Shown piece by piece: positions 37,706 to 48,995 of a DNA stretch of 64,000 bases. Within the stretch, counting starts at the first letter, position 1; the number at the start of each line of letters is the position of its first letter. The notes under the pieces were generated by a model. The model was not told the DNA's origin. It did not search any database and saw only the letters and a list, made by a program, of their open reading frames with translations. The DNA is taken from contig QCBM01000004.1 in NCBI GenBank assembly GCA_003281605.1, forward strand, positions 106,598 to 170,597. The letters run 5' to 3'. The position numbers and the translations under genes were made by a program. This DNA comes from Prochlorococcus sp. AG-347-I06 (lineage in GTDB: Bacteria; Cyanobacteriota; Cyanobacteriia; PCC-6307; Cyanobiaceae).

Positions 37706-38824
37706 TTGAATGATAAAAAAGAGCTAAAATTAATACTTGTGGCAGCTAGAAATCAACTTTCTAGTAATGATATTAAGTCCCTGATAGCTTATTTAGAATC
37801 AGATGATTGTGAATTTGAGATATCTCTCCAAATTTCTGATCCCACAGAGCAACCAGAATTACTTGAATTACATAGATTAGTTGCTATTCCTGCTCTTATA
37901 AAAGTTTCTCCAGCTCCAAAACAAATATTTGCTGGAAGTAATATTTTTTCTCAGTTGCAAAAGTGGTTGCCAAGATGGACACAGGAAGGCTTAACAAAAA
38001 ATCTTGGGATTAATTTGCAACCATCTAAAATTGATTCAATTAGGACTCAAAAAGAATTTCTATTAGAAGACGAACTTCTCGTTTTAAGACAAGAAAATGA
38101 GACTTTAACTAAAAGAATAGAGTCTCAGGAGAGATTGTTAAGAATGGTCGCGCATGAATTAAGGACACCTTTAACGGCTGCCACATTGGCTGTTCAAAGT
38201 CAAAAACTTGGACAAATAGATATTTCAAAATTGCAAGAGGTAATTAAAAGACGTCTAGAAGAGATTGAACTCTTATCTCAGGATCTTTTAGAGGTTGGAA
38301 CAACCAAATGGGAAGCGTTATTTAATCCTCAGAAAATTGATTTAGGGAATATCAGTGCTGAAGTAATACTCGAATTAGAAAAATTATGGAGATTAAGGAA
38401 TATTGAAATTGATACTGATATTCCGTCTGATCTGCCAAGTGTATTTGCAGATCAAAGAAGAATGAGGCAAGTATTTTTAAATTTAATTGAAAATGCTATT
38501 AAATTTTCTAGAGATTCTGGATCTATAAAAATCACTATGATTCACAAGACAAATCAATGGGTAGAAATAACAATTTGTGACAAAGGTGCAGGTATCCCTT
38601 TGAGCGAACAAAAAAGAATTTTTCTTGACAGGGTACGACTTCCGCAGACTTCTGAAGGAACTTCAGGATTTGGCATAGGGTTATCAGTATGCAGGAGAAT
38701 AGTACAAGTCCATGGAGGGAGAATATGGGTCGTATCTGAAATTGGTGTAGGTTCCTGCTTTCATTTCACAGTTCCTGTGTGGCAAGGACAAAACAAAGAG
38801 CAACAATACTTGACGAAAGGCTAG
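37706..38824 (+). CDS. sasA: Clock output histidine kinase SasA
   Basis: A 372-residue kinase. The N-terminal ~95 residues form a KaiB/thioredoxin-like sensor domain ([16 protein letters not shown] to [21 protein letters not shown]). A coiled coil ([13 protein letters not shown]) leads to the dimerisation box with [13 protein letters not shown] (catalytic His), [10 protein letters not shown] (N box), DKGAGIP (G1) and GFGIGLSVC (G2). SasA reads KaiC state and phosphorylates RpaA. The start is TTG at 37706 with a strong AGAGGAAA ribosome site. An ATG four bases later is out of frame. Confidence 0.93.
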   Translation: MNDKKELKLILVAARNQLSSNDIKSLIAYLESDDCEFEISLQISDPTEQPELLELHRLVAIPALIKVSPAPKQIFAGSNIFSQLQKWLPRWTQEGLTKNLGINLQPSKIDSIRTQKEFLLEDELLVLRQENETLTKRIESQERLLRMVAHELRTPLTAATLAVQSQKLGQIDISKLQEVIKRRLEEIELLSQDLLEVGTTKWEALFNPQKIDLGNISAEVILELEKLWRLRNIEIDTDIPSDLPSVFADQRRMRQVFLNLIENAIKFSRDSGSIKITMIHKTNQWVEITICDKGAGIPLSEQKRIFLDRVRLPQTSEGTSGFGIGLSVCRRIVQVHGGRIWVVSEIGVGSCFHFTVPVWQGQNKEQQYLTKG

Positions 38825-38865
38825 CCTTACTCTTAGTTTTTAAATAAGCGTTATGCTAATCTCCT

Positions 38866-38938
38866 GGCCCCATCGTCTAGAGGCCTAGGACACCTCCCTT
38901 TCACGGAGGCGACAGGGGTTCGAATCCCCTTGGGGCTA
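38866..38938 (+). tRNA. trnE: tRNA-Glu (anticodon TTC)
   Basis: 73 bases fold into a complete cloverleaf: acceptor GGCCCCA with TGGGGCT (G1-U72 wobble), D region TCTAGAGGCCTAGGA, anticodon stem CCTCC/GGAGG with loop CTTTCAC (anticodon TTC at 38900-38902), and T arm AGGGG-TTCGAAT-CCCCT. CCA is not encoded. A likely -10 TATGCT lies at 38852-38857. In cyanobacteria glutamyl-tRNA also feeds 5-aminolevulinate and chlorophyll synthesis. Confidence 0.97.
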
Positions 38939-38954
38939 TTATCTAAAATTTAAA

Positions 38955-39491
38955 CTAATTTATTGATAATTTTGCTTGCCTATCAACGGCAATCAAATTT
39001 TCTGAAAGATCTTTTTTTAGTCTTTTCTCTATCATTCCAATTGGCATCCATTGACAACCTTGAACAGTTAGATCGTAAATTAATGAATTTTTTGAAGTAT
39101 CTTTAATATTTTGGATTTTCCAACTACCTTCAAATTTCCTGAAATCTCCTTTAATCAAATTGAATTTTAAAAGGCCAAGCGCCTTATCTTCGAATAAATC
39201 GATAGTTACTTCAGCTGAAAATTTCATACCAAGAAAATCCTGAGCCCCAACTTGTTTAAGGTGCACATTATTGTTCTTTTGATATATTTTTTTGCTTGAA
39301 AGTAAATTTGGTATGTAAAGATTAAGTCGATCATAATCTGTTAAAACATTCCATAAAGAATCAAAACTCGCAGAGGTTGTAAGTTGAGCGGCAAGTCTTC
39401 TTGTTCCACCAGAAAGCTTTTCCATCGTTTGCTCAATTGTCCTGTAATCATTACTTTTAGAATGATCTATTGATTCTTGAGGATTATTCAT
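38955..39491 (-). CDS. SRPBCC/START-like (polyketide cyclase-type) protein
   Basis: A 178-residue protein with a helix-grip arrangement: SFDSLWNVLTDYDRLNLYIPNL after a beta strand, NNVHLKQVGAQDFLG, LLKFNLIKGDFRKFEGSWKI and a C-terminal long helix IGMIEKRLKKDLSENLIAV. This is the usual SRPBCC (Coq10/polyketide cyclase) layout, which forms a hydrophobic ligand pocket. Ligand and partner unknown; quinone or pigment binding is speculative. It is divergent from petH, sharing a 182-base upstream gap. Confidence 0.8.
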   Translation of the reverse strand: MNNPQESIDHSKSNDYRTIEQTMEKLSGGTRRLAAQLTTSASFDSLWNVLTDYDRLNLYIPNLLSSKKIYQKNNNVHLKQVGAQDFLGMKFSAEVTIDLFEDKALGLLKFNLIKGDFRKFEGSWKIQNIKDTSKNSLIYDLTVQGCQWMPIGMIEKRLKKDLSENLIAVDRQAKLSIN

Positions 39492-39553
39492 AAATGAATT
39501 TTTTAATTAGATAAAAAATTATTTCTGTGTAACTATACAGATAAAAACAATAA

Positions 39554-40783
<1,230 letters not shown>

Positions 40784-40893
40784 AACTTTGATATTTAGAT
40801 TTAAGCTTAACCATTTAAAAACTTTTTGGTTTAGACACAATATGTAGCTAATATTTGAAAAAAAGAGGATTTTAAATAAAGAATACTAAAAAT

Positions 40894-42417
40894 ATGCCTT
40901 CAACTTTAAGTAATCCTCTAAGATTAGGCTTACGGCAGGAAAGAGTCATATCTCCACAATGCTTGGTAATATTTGGTGCTAGTGGAGACCTTACTCATAG
41001 AAAATTAATACCAGCCTTATTTGAACTCTATTTACAAAGAAGAATCCCTAGTGAATTTGGAATAGTTGGTTGTGCAAGAAGACCATGGACTGATAATGAG
41101 TTTAGAGAAAAGATGAAAGTAAAGCTATCAAATAAAATATCTGGTAAAGAAACGGAGTGGGAACAATTTTCTAATTACCTTTTTTATGAACCAGTTGACT
41201 TACAACAAAGTGATCATGTCGTAAGGCTTTCTAGAAGATTAAATGAAATTGATAAAACACTAGCTACTCATGGGAATAGAACATTTTATTTATCAGTGTC
41301 TCCGAATTTCTATGCAAGTGGATGTAAAGCTCTTAAAGCAGCTGGCCTTTTAGATGACCCTAAGAAAAGTCGTTTAGTGATTGAAAAACCTTTTGGAAGA
41401 GATTATTCAAGTGCAAAAAAATTGAATAAGATCGTTCAGAGTTGTGCTGAAGAAAGTCAGATTTATAGGATTGATCATTATTTAGGTAAAGAGACAGTTC
41501 AGAATATTCTTGTTTTGAGGTTTGCTAACACTATTTTTGAACCAATCTGGAACAGAAATTATATATCAAGTGTTCAAATTACTTCATCTGAAACAGTAGG
41601 TGTTGAGGATAGAGCAGGTTATTACGAAAGCTCTGGCGCTTTAAGGGATATGCTTCAAAATCATATGACTCAAATGCTTGCTGTTACTGCAATGGAACCT
41701 CCTGGAAAGTTTGAACCAGAAGCAATAAGAAATGAAAAAGCTAAGGTTCTTCAAGCTTCAAAACTTGCTGACGAAAATGAACCGTGGAATTGTTGCATAA
41801 GAGGTCAATATGGACAGGGAGGAAATATTTCAAATCGACTCAAAGGATATAGGCAGGAAGATGGTGTTAATTGTAATAGCACAACAGAAACTTATATCGC
41901 GACAAAAGTATTAGTTGATAATTGGCGTTGGCAAGGGGTTCCTTTTTATTTGAGAACTGGTAAAAGACTACCTAAAAGACTTGGAGAAATAGTTTTGACT
42001 TTTAAAGATGTTCCTGTTCATTTATTTGAATCAACAATAATAAATCCTGCTCCAAATCAACTTATCCTTAGAATTCAGCCAAATGAGGGTGCTACTTTCA
42101 AATTTGAGGTAAAATCTCCTGGTTCTGGAATGAAATCAAGACCTGTTGAGATGGAATTTTCTTATGATGAATCCTTTGGAGAACCCTCCGATGAAGGCTA
42201 TGTAAGATTATTAGCTGATGCAATGCTTTCTGACCCAACCTTATTTACTCGAAGTGATGAAGTAGAAGCAGCCTGGAAACTTTATACACCATTAATAGAA
42301 TTGATGGATAATTCTCCTTGGAAGTTACCTATTTATAATTATGAATCTATGACGTGGGGACCTCCTGAGTCTGATCAATTAATTTCAAAAGATAATATTT
42401 TCTGGCGTAGACCTTAA
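40894..42417 (+). CDS. zwf: Glucose-6-phosphate 1-dehydrogenase
   Basis: The 507-residue enzyme has the NADP site IFGASGDLTHRKLIPALF, VIEKPFGRD, the catalytic RIDHYLGKETVQN, and a structural region VPFYLRTGKRLPKR. It starts the oxidative pentose phosphate pathway, the main source of NADPH in the dark. It is directly followed by opcA (2-base gap), the usual cyanobacterial arrangement. An AAAGAGGA stretch some 30 bases upstream is too far off for a clear ribosome site. Confidence 0.97.
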   Translation: MPSTLSNPLRLGLRQERVISPQCLVIFGASGDLTHRKLIPALFELYLQRRIPSEFGIVGCARRPWTDNEFREKMKVKLSNKISGKETEWEQFSNYLFYEPVDLQQSDHVVRLSRRLNEIDKTLATHGNRTFYLSVSPNFYASGCKALKAAGLLDDPKKSRLVIEKPFGRDYSSAKKLNKIVQSCAEESQIYRIDHYLGKETVQNILVLRFANTIFEPIWNRNYISSVQITSSETVGVEDRAGYYESSGALRDMLQNHMTQMLAVTAMEPPGKFEPEAIRNEKAKVLQASKLADENEPWNCCIRGQYGQGGNISNRLKGYRQEDGVNCNSTTETYIATKVLVDNWRWQGVPFYLRTGKRLPKRLGEIVLTFKDVPVHLFESTIINPAPNQLILRIQPNEGATFKFEVKSPGSGMKSRPVEMEFSYDESFGEPSDEGYVRLLADAMLSDPTLFTRSDEVEAAWKLYTPLIELMDNSPWKLPIYNYESMTWGPPESDQLISKDNIFWRRP

Positions 42418-42419
42418 AA

Positions 42420-43721
42420 ATGAAACCTCAATTAACACTTCAAACCCCTTTAGAGCTTCCTTATCAGGAAATTTCTAGTTACCTTAATAAATTATGGATT
42501 TCAGAAGATAAAGATAATAGTGGGGCTAATACTTTTACATTAATGGTCTGGCAGCCTGCTTGGCTAGAACAATGTTTGGTTCAAAAAGGTTTAGTACCGG
42601 GTCCAATTACTGGTAATCTAAGTCCAGAGATAATTGAAGTTGCTAAAAAATTTATATTAGATCAAGGACTTCCTATCACTACTCCACTTAATAGTGAAGA
42701 ATTATTGAATTTGCTGAAGGAAAATTTATCTAATAAAGACTATGAAGATTTTAGAGGACAATTTTTTGAATCAACAATAAGTACATTGAATCCTAGAAGA
42801 TTAATAACTCTAGCGCCAACATTAAATAAAAATTCAGAAATCAAAACCTTTGTATCCGCTTACTGTCCATTAAGTGATACTCCAGCTATGCAACCTATAT
42901 GTGGGGATTTAGTTGTTATTAGGGGAGACTCCGCCTCAATATCTAATAAAGGATTAAAAATAATTGATGAATTATCTATTGATGAATTACCTTCATGGTT
43001 GTGGTGGAATGGAAGCTTGGATGAATCGCCTGAAATCTTCGAATATTTTACTAATTCTGGTCTAAGGTTAATAATCGATACTGCTGTTGGATCGCCTCAA
43101 AGATGTTTAAATGTTCTAGATCAATTAAATAATTCAAATAAAGCTATTAATGATTTGAATTGGGTTAGATTGAAAAGTTGGAGAGAATCATTGGCAATGA
43201 TTTTTGATCCGCCTTCGAGGAGAACAATTTTAGATCATATTACTGATATTGACATTGACATCGCAGGAGATCATATTATTCAAGCTTTGTTTTTGATTTC
43301 ATGGATTAGCGATAAACTTGGTTGGTCTTTTCTAAGAGTTGAAAGGGATACAGAATCTACAAAAATAGACTTTGAAAGAATTAATGGCGAAAAAATTTCT
43401 GCATCAATAAATCCCTTATCTTTGGGAAATCCAAGTATTCATTTAGGACAAGTTATTGGATTGAGGTTGATTTCAAAAATTAGCGAGGTTCAAAAAAATA
43501 ACACTTGTGTAATACTTGGTTGTGAATCAGTGGAATGTATGAGACTTGAAGCAGGGGGAATGGCTGATATGGAACTAATAGAACAAGTTGTACCAAACTC
43601 TTTTTCTACATCAGAGTACGATGTTAGTAAATTATTGGGAAGTAGTAGAGGAAATACTAGTCCTCTTTTTGAAAATTCTATTAAAATAGCTCTACAAATA
43701 TTTAATGGTTTATATAACTAG
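42420..43721 (+). CDS. opcA: Glucose-6-phosphate dehydrogenase assembly protein OpcA
   Basis: A 433-residue protein 2 bases after zwf. It has the OpcA landmarks NTFTLMVWQPAWLEQ near the N-terminus, TLAPTLNKNSEIKTFVSAYCP, SWLWWNGSLDESPEIFEYF and a C-terminal part with cysteines CVILGCESVECMR. The tail may respond to redox state. OpcA is required for assembly and redox control of G6PDH in cyanobacteria and acts as an allosteric activator. The gene order zwf-opcA supports the call strongly. Confidence 0.93.
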   Translation: MKPQLTLQTPLELPYQEISSYLNKLWISEDKDNSGANTFTLMVWQPAWLEQCLVQKGLVPGPITGNLSPEIIEVAKKFILDQGLPITTPLNSEELLNLLKENLSNKDYEDFRGQFFESTISTLNPRRLITLAPTLNKNSEIKTFVSAYCPLSDTPAMQPICGDLVVIRGDSASISNKGLKIIDELSIDELPSWLWWNGSLDESPEIFEYFTNSGLRLIIDTAVGSPQRCLNVLDQLNNSNKAINDLNWVRLKSWRESLAMIFDPPSRRTILDHITDIDIDIAGDHIIQALFLISWISDKLGWSFLRVERDTESTKIDFERINGEKISASINPLSLGNPSIHLGQVIGLRLISKISEVQKNNTCVILGCESVECMRLEAGGMADMELIEQVVPNSFSTSEYDVSKLLGSSRGNTSPLFENSIKIALQIFNGLYN

Positions 43722-43724
43722 TAG

Positions 43725-45116
43725 ATGCCTTGTGTAATATCTTCTCCTTCAACTGATAGTGGGAAAACCACATTATCTCTTTTGCTATCTTGTTGGGCGT
43801 TTTCAAAAGGTATAAAAATACAAACTTTCAAGGTTGGCCCAGATTATCTTGATCAACAACAACTCAGTTCAATTGGACAACCTATTTGTAGGAATTTAGA
43901 TATTTTTTTAAGTGGAGAGGAATGGGTTCAAGAAAGTTTTTTAAAACATTCTTTGAAATATGAATTCTCATTAATTGAAGGAGCAATGGGTCTATTTGAT
44001 GGATTAGGTTCAACAACCTATTCCAGTACAGCGAATATCTCCAAACTTCTCAATGCTCCAATAATTTTTATTGTCAATGCTAGAGGTCAAGTAGCTTCTC
44101 TTTTGGCGACTATTCGTGGTTTTAGAGATTTCGATAGTGAGTTGTCAATAGTAGGAATTATATTTAACAACGTTAATTCAGATAGACATAAAAAATTAAT
44201 CAAAGAAGTTTTTAAAAATGAAGATATTGAAATTCTTGGATTTTTACCATCTGATCCAAAAATAAATTTAAACAAAGCTAATTTAGGTTTGATATCTCCA
44301 TTGGATGATGGTAAAAAAATTGATGTTGAATATTTTGCAAATTTCGCCGAAAGAAATCTTGATGTATTTTCTCTTATTAAATTTCTAAAATCTCCTCAAA
44401 AGAAAATATTTAATTCTGTCAGTTTTGAAGATTTTAAAATAGACAAAAGTAAACCTATCGCAATTGCAGAAGATAAAATATTTCATTTTCAATACCCTGA
44501 AACAAAAGAGTTTTTGAATGAAATAGGTATACCATTGATTTCATGGAGTATTTATGATGATGAAGAAATACCTAATGAGGCTTCTTCTTTAATTATTCCT
44601 GGGGGGTTCCCTGAAAAATATGCAGATCATATAAGTAATTCTAAAAAAAGCTTAAATTCGTTAAGGAAATTCCGCAAAAATGGATTTATATATGCAGAGT
44701 GCGGAGGGATGATGATTTTAGGAGACGTTATAAAAGATGAAAATGGTAATAATCATAAAATGAGTGGCATCCTGCCTTTTAGGTCAGAAAAAAGTAAACT
44801 TTCAGTAGGTTATAGATATATTAAGGGTTTAAAAGATACTCCGATTATTAAACAAAAACAATTAACTAGAGGACATGAATTTCATTATTGGGAAATTGAA
44901 AATAATTTATCTGAATTTGATTTAAGAAAAGCTAAACATCAGAAGAAACTACTTTCCCCATGGAAAATTAGATCTTGGGAAACTGAATACAAAAATGAAG
45001 GCTATTTTGATGAAAAATTACATGCAAGTTGGATTCACTTACATTTGCCAAGTTCTCCAGAAGTGGCAAAAAACTTTATAGATGTCACCCAAATTAGTTT
45101 TTCAAAGGATTCTTAA
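43725..45116 (+). CDS. cobB: Cobyrinic acid a,c-diamide synthase
   Basis: A 463-residue protein: P-loop-like start ISSPSTDSGKTTLSLLL, FKVGPDYLDQQQL, LIEGAMGLFDG, then a glutamine amidotransferase-like domain with IIPGGFPEKYA, the catalytic cysteine in YAECGGMMILG, and HASWIHLHLP with the histidine. It amidates the a and c side chains of cobyrinate using ATP and glutamine, in cobamide synthesis. Marine picocyanobacteria make pseudocobalamin, so this pathway is expected. It lies 3 bases after opcA. Its stop overlaps the opposing gene's stop by 4 bases. Confidence 0.94.
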   Translation: MPCVISSPSTDSGKTTLSLLLSCWAFSKGIKIQTFKVGPDYLDQQQLSSIGQPICRNLDIFLSGEEWVQESFLKHSLKYEFSLIEGAMGLFDGLGSTTYSSTANISKLLNAPIIFIVNARGQVASLLATIRGFRDFDSELSIVGIIFNNVNSDRHKKLIKEVFKNEDIEILGFLPSDPKINLNKANLGLISPLDDGKKIDVEYFANFAERNLDVFSLIKFLKSPQKKIFNSVSFEDFKIDKSKPIAIAEDKIFHFQYPETKEFLNEIGIPLISWSIYDDEEIPNEASSLIIPGGFPEKYADHISNSKKSLNSLRKFRKNGFIYAECGGMMILGDVIKDENGNNHKMSGILPFRSEKSKLSVGYRYIKGLKDTPIIKQKQLTRGHEFHYWEIENNLSEFDLRKAKHQKKLLSPWKIRSWETEYKNEGYFDEKLHASWIHLHLPSSPEVAKNFIDVTQISFSKDS

Positions 45117-45592
45117 TTTATTATCAAATCAAATATTTTGAGAGGAGAACCTAAAAAAAACATTCCAGGCAGAGTAATTAATGGTCCTAAAAAACTACCC
45201 ACCATGACCTCAATTTTTGTATGGCCCAGGGTTTCTTTTAGAAATAATTCAGATTTAGGGTCTAGTTTTTTTGATAGTTTGTTGATTTCTGCAGCTTGTA
45301 TTCCAGCTGATTTTCTAACACCACTAGCGTCATACATAACTATTAGTGCTACAGCAACTGATAATGCGAATATTGAGCTATCAAATCCCAATTCATAACC
45401 TAAACCAGATGCAGCACCAGTTATTAAGGCCGAATGGCTTGAGGGCATCCCACCAGTCTCGAACATAATTCCAAACCTGATCTCTCCAGTAGAAAAGAAA
45501 TTGAATACAATTTTAAAAAATTGAGCTAGTAAACAGGATAATAAGCTCCAGAAAAGAACTGAATTATTAAAGAAGGCAAAAAACTCATACAT
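45113..45592 (-). CDS. DUF212 divergent PAP2-family membrane protein
   Basis: A 159-residue protein with about four membrane spans and the motif GMPSSHSALITGAASG (S-S-H-S) after a first loop, followed by VMYDASGVRKSAGIQA. This is the DUF212 group, a distant relative of acid phosphatase/vanadium haloperoxidase proteins. Its true substrate is unknown, with lipid phosphates a guess. It lies 13 bases after crtE on the same strand and overlaps the cobB stop by 4 bases. Confidence 0.88.
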   Translation of the reverse strand: MYEFFAFFNNSVLFWSLLSCLLAQFFKIVFNFFSTGEIRFGIMFETGGMPSSHSALITGAASGLGYELGFDSSIFALSVAVALIVMYDASGVRKSAGIQAAEINKLSKKLDPKSELFLKETLGHTKIEVMVGSFLGPLITLPGMFFLGSPLKIFDLIIN

Positions 45593-45605
45593 GAACTAAA
45601 ACTAT

Positions 45606-46508
45606 TTATCTATCTCTGTTTGTAATAAAGTCGGCTAATGATATTAAATGATTTGCATCTGCTCCCCAAGGTTCAATTGCTTTTTTTGCTTTTTCAACTA
45701 AATCAAATGCTCTTTTCTTTGACTCCTCCATACCAAGTAATTTAGGGTAAGTAGTTTTGTCGGCTAAAAGATCTTTACCAGCAGTTTTACCAAGCTTTTC
45801 ACTACTTGAAGTTAAATCAAGAATATCATCTATTATTTGGAAGGCCAAACCAATTCCCTCTGCATATGTTGTAAGAGCTTGTAAAAGTTTTTCGTTAGCG
45901 CCAGCTATCATCGCGCCTGTTCTTACACAAGCCTTCAATAAAGCCCCAGTCTTATGGAGATGAATATATTCGAGAGTATCAAGGTCGACTTCTTTGCCTT
46001 CGCATTCTAAATCAACAACTTGTCCCCCGACTAGGCCTGGTGCACCTGCGACTAAGGATAATTCGCCAATTACATTTAATAATCTATTTGGATCTACTCC
46101 AGGGCTTCTTAAAGAGACCATTTCAAAGGCCCTAGTTAATAAAGCATCTCCCGCAAGAATAGCTATTGCATCTCCATATACTTTATGATTCGTTGGCCTA
46201 CCTCTTCTCAAGTCATCATTATCCATCGCGGGAAGATCATCATGAATCAAGGACATTGTATGGATCATTTCTATCGCTACTGCAGTAGGTACAGCAAGAG
46301 AGGGTTTTCCTCCAGCCAGTGCGCAAGATGCTAAACATAAAATTGGACGTATCCTTTTCCCTCCAGCTAAAAGGGAATATCTCATTGATTCTCTTAATAT
46401 TTCTGGATTCTCAGGGCCTAAGGAAAAATCAAGTGCTTCTTCTACAACCTTTTTTGTGTGTTTAAGATATTTTTCAAAATCAGAAATGCTACTTATAACT
46501 TCAGTCAT
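45606..46508 (-). CDS. crtE: Geranylgeranyl diphosphate synthase
   Basis: A 300-residue trans-prenyltransferase with [12 protein letters not shown], the first Asp-rich motif in [18 protein letters not shown] and the second in [13 protein letters not shown], plus [13 protein letters not shown]. The large spacing and the AM-D-N-D-D pattern fit a short-chain (C15-C20) synthase, most likely GGPP for carotenoids and chlorophyll phytyl chains. Residues ahead of the first motif that set chain length were not modelled, so a farnesyl role cannot be excluded. Confidence 0.92.
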   Translation of the reverse strand: MTEVISSISDFEKYLKHTKKVVEEALDFSLGPENPEILRESMRYSLLAGGKRIRPILCLASCALAGGKPSLAVPTAVAIEMIHTMSLIHDDLPAMDNDDLRRGRPTNHKVYGDAIAILAGDALLTRAFEMVSLRSPGVDPNRLLNVIGELSLVAGAPGLVGGQVVDLECEGKEVDLDTLEYIHLHKTGALLKACVRTGAMIAGANEKLLQALTTYAEGIGLAFQIIDDILDLTSSSEKLGKTAGKDLLADKTTYPKLLGMEESKKRAFDLVEKAKKAIEPWGADANHLISLADFITNRDR

Positions 46509-46544
46509 TTTATCCTTTTAGTAAAAAATTTTTCATATTGGAGT

Positions 46545-47441
46545 TTATGGCAAAAGATCATTAAGATTTGATGATAAACCAAATTGTTTTTGCCAGCTAA
46601 AAATAGTATTCACAAGTAACATTGTTACGGTCATTGGTCCAACGCCTCCTGGTACAGGTGTGTACGCAAATACTTTAGAAATGACATCTTCTAATAATAC
46701 ATCGCCACATAATCTGGTTTGATTTTTATTGGAACTTTTTAATCTATGTATTCCAACATCAATAATTACTGCTCCTTCTTTAACAAAACTAGAATCTATA
46801 AGATTGGGTTTTCCTGCAGCCGCAATTAGTATGTCAGCTTCTCTACAGACTTTATTCAAATTTAATGTTTTTGAATGAGTCATTGTTACCGTGCCGTTAA
46901 GATTCAACAACATAAGCGATAGGGGTTTCCCAACAAGCAAACTTCTTCCCACTACAACAATTTTCTTGCCTTCAATTTTAATATTTTGGGATCTTAATAA
47001 ATTAATAATTCCTGCTGGGGTACATGATCTCATCGCAGGCTCATTTTTCACTAATTTCCCGATGTTTATCTCATTTAATCCATCAACATCTTTGCTTGGA
47101 TTAATATGGGTGATTAGTTTTTGCTCGTCAAACTTTTTTGGGATGGGAAGTTGTAGCAACATTCCATCAATATTCTTGTCTAAGTTAAGTTTGTTTATTA
47201 ATTGTTCAACTTCTTTTTGCTCTACATTATCTTTTAGATGAAATATGAAGCTTTTTATTCCTACCCTTGAACATGCTTTTTCCTTATTATTAACGTAAAC
47301 ACCACTTGCGGGGTCTTCACCTATTCTTATTACAGCTAAACCAGGAGCTCTTTTTGCAATTTCTTTATTACTAGAGATATATTCATTTAATCTCTTCTCA
47401 ATTTCAAGAGATAATTTTTTACCGTCTAATTTTAATGACAT
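46545..47441 (-). CDS. folD: Methylenetetrahydrofolate dehydrogenase/cyclohydrolase
   Basis: The 298-residue bifunctional enzyme has the catalytic lysine in [55 protein letters not shown] (NADP site) and [15 protein letters not shown] near the end. It converts methylene-THF to formyl-THF. It is 36 bases upstream of crtE on the same strand, and diverges from the HD hydrolase gene. Confidence 0.96.
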   Translation of the reverse strand: MSLKLDGKKLSLEIEKRLNEYISSNKEIAKRAPGLAVIRIGEDPASGVYVNNKEKACSRVGIKSFIFHLKDNVEQKEVEQLINKLNLDKNIDGMLLQLPIPKKFDEQKLITHINPSKDVDGLNEINIGKLVKNEPAMRSCTPAGIINLLRSQNIKIEGKKIVVVGRSLLVGKPLSLMLLNLNGTVTMTHSKTLNLNKVCREADILIAAAGKPNLIDSSFVKEGAVIIDVGIHRLKSSNKNQTRLCGDVLLEDVISKVFAYTPVPGGVGPMTVTMLLVNTIFSWQKQFGLSSNLNDLLP

Positions 47442-47515
47442 TTATGAAAAGATCTCCTTTTTACATCTAGGATGCCTATAATTTTAAATTATTCAAATAG
47501 ATTTAATTATATTCT

Positions 47516-48988
47516 GTGCAAAACATTACATCTACCTTAAAAAAATTGTTTTATCTGTGGAAGAGGAGTCAAGTTCCTGTAAAACAACCAACTAAAATTT
47601 CAAAAATTGATAATCTAATAATTTTTTTAATATGCATTTTAATTTCAATAATTTCTTCTTATAAATTACTTCTTACTTCCCCTTTAAATATCTCAGATAT
47701 TTTTTTCTGGCTTTTGATCTTTACTGAAGCATTTGTTAGTTCCTGGATTTTGATCTTAGTATCAAAAAAAGAAAATCCTACAATTTCCTCAAGACAAATT
47801 ATCTTAATCGTAACTCTTCTTTTGGCAGTGCAGGCTTCGAAATTAGTCTTGGGTGCAACCATAAGTCCACTATCTTTGATTATTCCACCAGCGTTAATAA
47901 TATCTCAGGGAATGGGAAGCATAACGGCTTTAGTTTGGGTATCAATAGCTAGCATTAGTTGGCCTGAACCAGAAGTTGCTGTCAACAATAATTTATTTTT
48001 TATTTTATTAGTTTGCGCTTCAGTAGTATCTCTACTTGGAGGGAGGATAAGAAGTAGAGCTCAGTTACTTCAACTATCAATTTTTGTTCCTATTGGCGCT
48101 TTGTTTAGTCAATGGATATTTATAGGTAAAGATAAAATTTCTTTTATTGAAAAACAAGAATTTGTTTTTGCTAAAGACAATATTTTTTCAGATTCTCTTT
48201 TGTTAGCAATAGTAATGCTTTTTACCATTTTATTTATACCTATTTTTGAATCGATTTTTGGATTATTAACTAAAGCAAGATTACTAGAATTGGCTGATAA
48301 AGAGAAACCTCTCATTAGAAGATTATCTCTTGAAGCCCCCGGTACTTTTGAACACACCTTACTTATATGTGGTTTAGCAGAGGAAGGAACAAGAATGATT
48401 GGTGGTGATATTGATCTAATTAAAACTGGTGCACTTTATCATGATGTTGGGAAATTGCATGCACCTAGTTGGTTTATTGAAAATCAAGATGGTTCAAAGA
48501 ATCCTCATGATGAAATAGATGATCCTATTAAAAGCGCAGAAGTATTACAGGCGCATGTTGATGAAGGATTGAGGTATGCAAGGAAGCATAGATTGCCTAA
48601 ACTGATTGCCAATTTTATTCCAGAACATCAAGGTACTCTAAAAATGGGATATTTTTTTCAAAAAGCTAAAGAAAAAAATCTTAATATTTATGAAAATCAA
48701 TTTAGATATAAAGGCCCTATTCCACAGTCAAAGGAAACAGCTATTTTAATGCTTGCAGACGGATGTGAAGCTGCACTAAGAGCTATGAATATTAATGCAT
48801 CTGATAAAGAAGCTTTGGAAACAATATCCAAAATTATCCACTCACGTCAAATAGATGGCCAATTAGATGATAGTAATTTATCGAAGGGAGAAATTTTTTT
48901 AATAAAAAGGTCGTTCTTAAATGTGTGGAAAAGAATTAGACATAGGAGAATTCAATATCCAACTAGCAAGAATAATACTTTTTCTTAA
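47516..48988 (+). CDS. PgpH-type 7TM-HD phosphohydrolase, probable c-di-AMP hydrolase
   Basis: The 490-residue protein has seven or so N-terminal spans (about residues 28-245) followed by an HD domain: RLSLEAPGTFEHTLLICGLAEE, ALYHDVGKLHAPSWFIENQ and IANFIPEHQGTLKMGYFF, the 7TMR-HD signature in which H-HD ligands hold a metal pair. PgpH of this family splits c-di-AMP. The large extracellular domain of PgpH normally between span 1 and span 2 is absent; about ten residues connect them. The start is GTG 47516. Substrate is inferred from the family and from cdaA in the same window. Confidence 0.88.
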   Translation: MQNITSTLKKLFYLWKRSQVPVKQPTKISKIDNLIIFLICILISIISSYKLLLTSPLNISDIFFWLLIFTEAFVSSWILILVSKKENPTISSRQIILIVTLLLAVQASKLVLGATISPLSLIIPPALIISQGMGSITALVWVSIASISWPEPEVAVNNNLFFILLVCASVVSLLGGRIRSRAQLLQLSIFVPIGALFSQWIFIGKDKISFIEKQEFVFAKDNIFSDSLLLAIVMLFTILFIPIFESIFGLLTKARLLELADKEKPLIRRLSLEAPGTFEHTLLICGLAEEGTRMIGGDIDLIKTGALYHDVGKLHAPSWFIENQDGSKNPHDEIDDPIKSAEVLQAHVDEGLRYARKHRLPKLIANFIPEHQGTLKMGYFFQKAKEKNLNIYENQFRYKGPIPQSKETAILMLADGCEAALRAMNINASDKEALETISKIIHSRQIDGQLDDSNLSKGEIFLIKRSFLNVWKRIRHRRIQYPTSKNNTFS

Positions 48989-48995
48989 TTTAAAT

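Noticed and set aside
47563..47569. GAGGAGT in the 5' coding part of the PgpH-like gene as a Yfr1 target (also in recC near 6049)
   Set aside because: A seven-base match is expected about once or twice per strand in a window this size by chance, and neither lies at a ribosome site.
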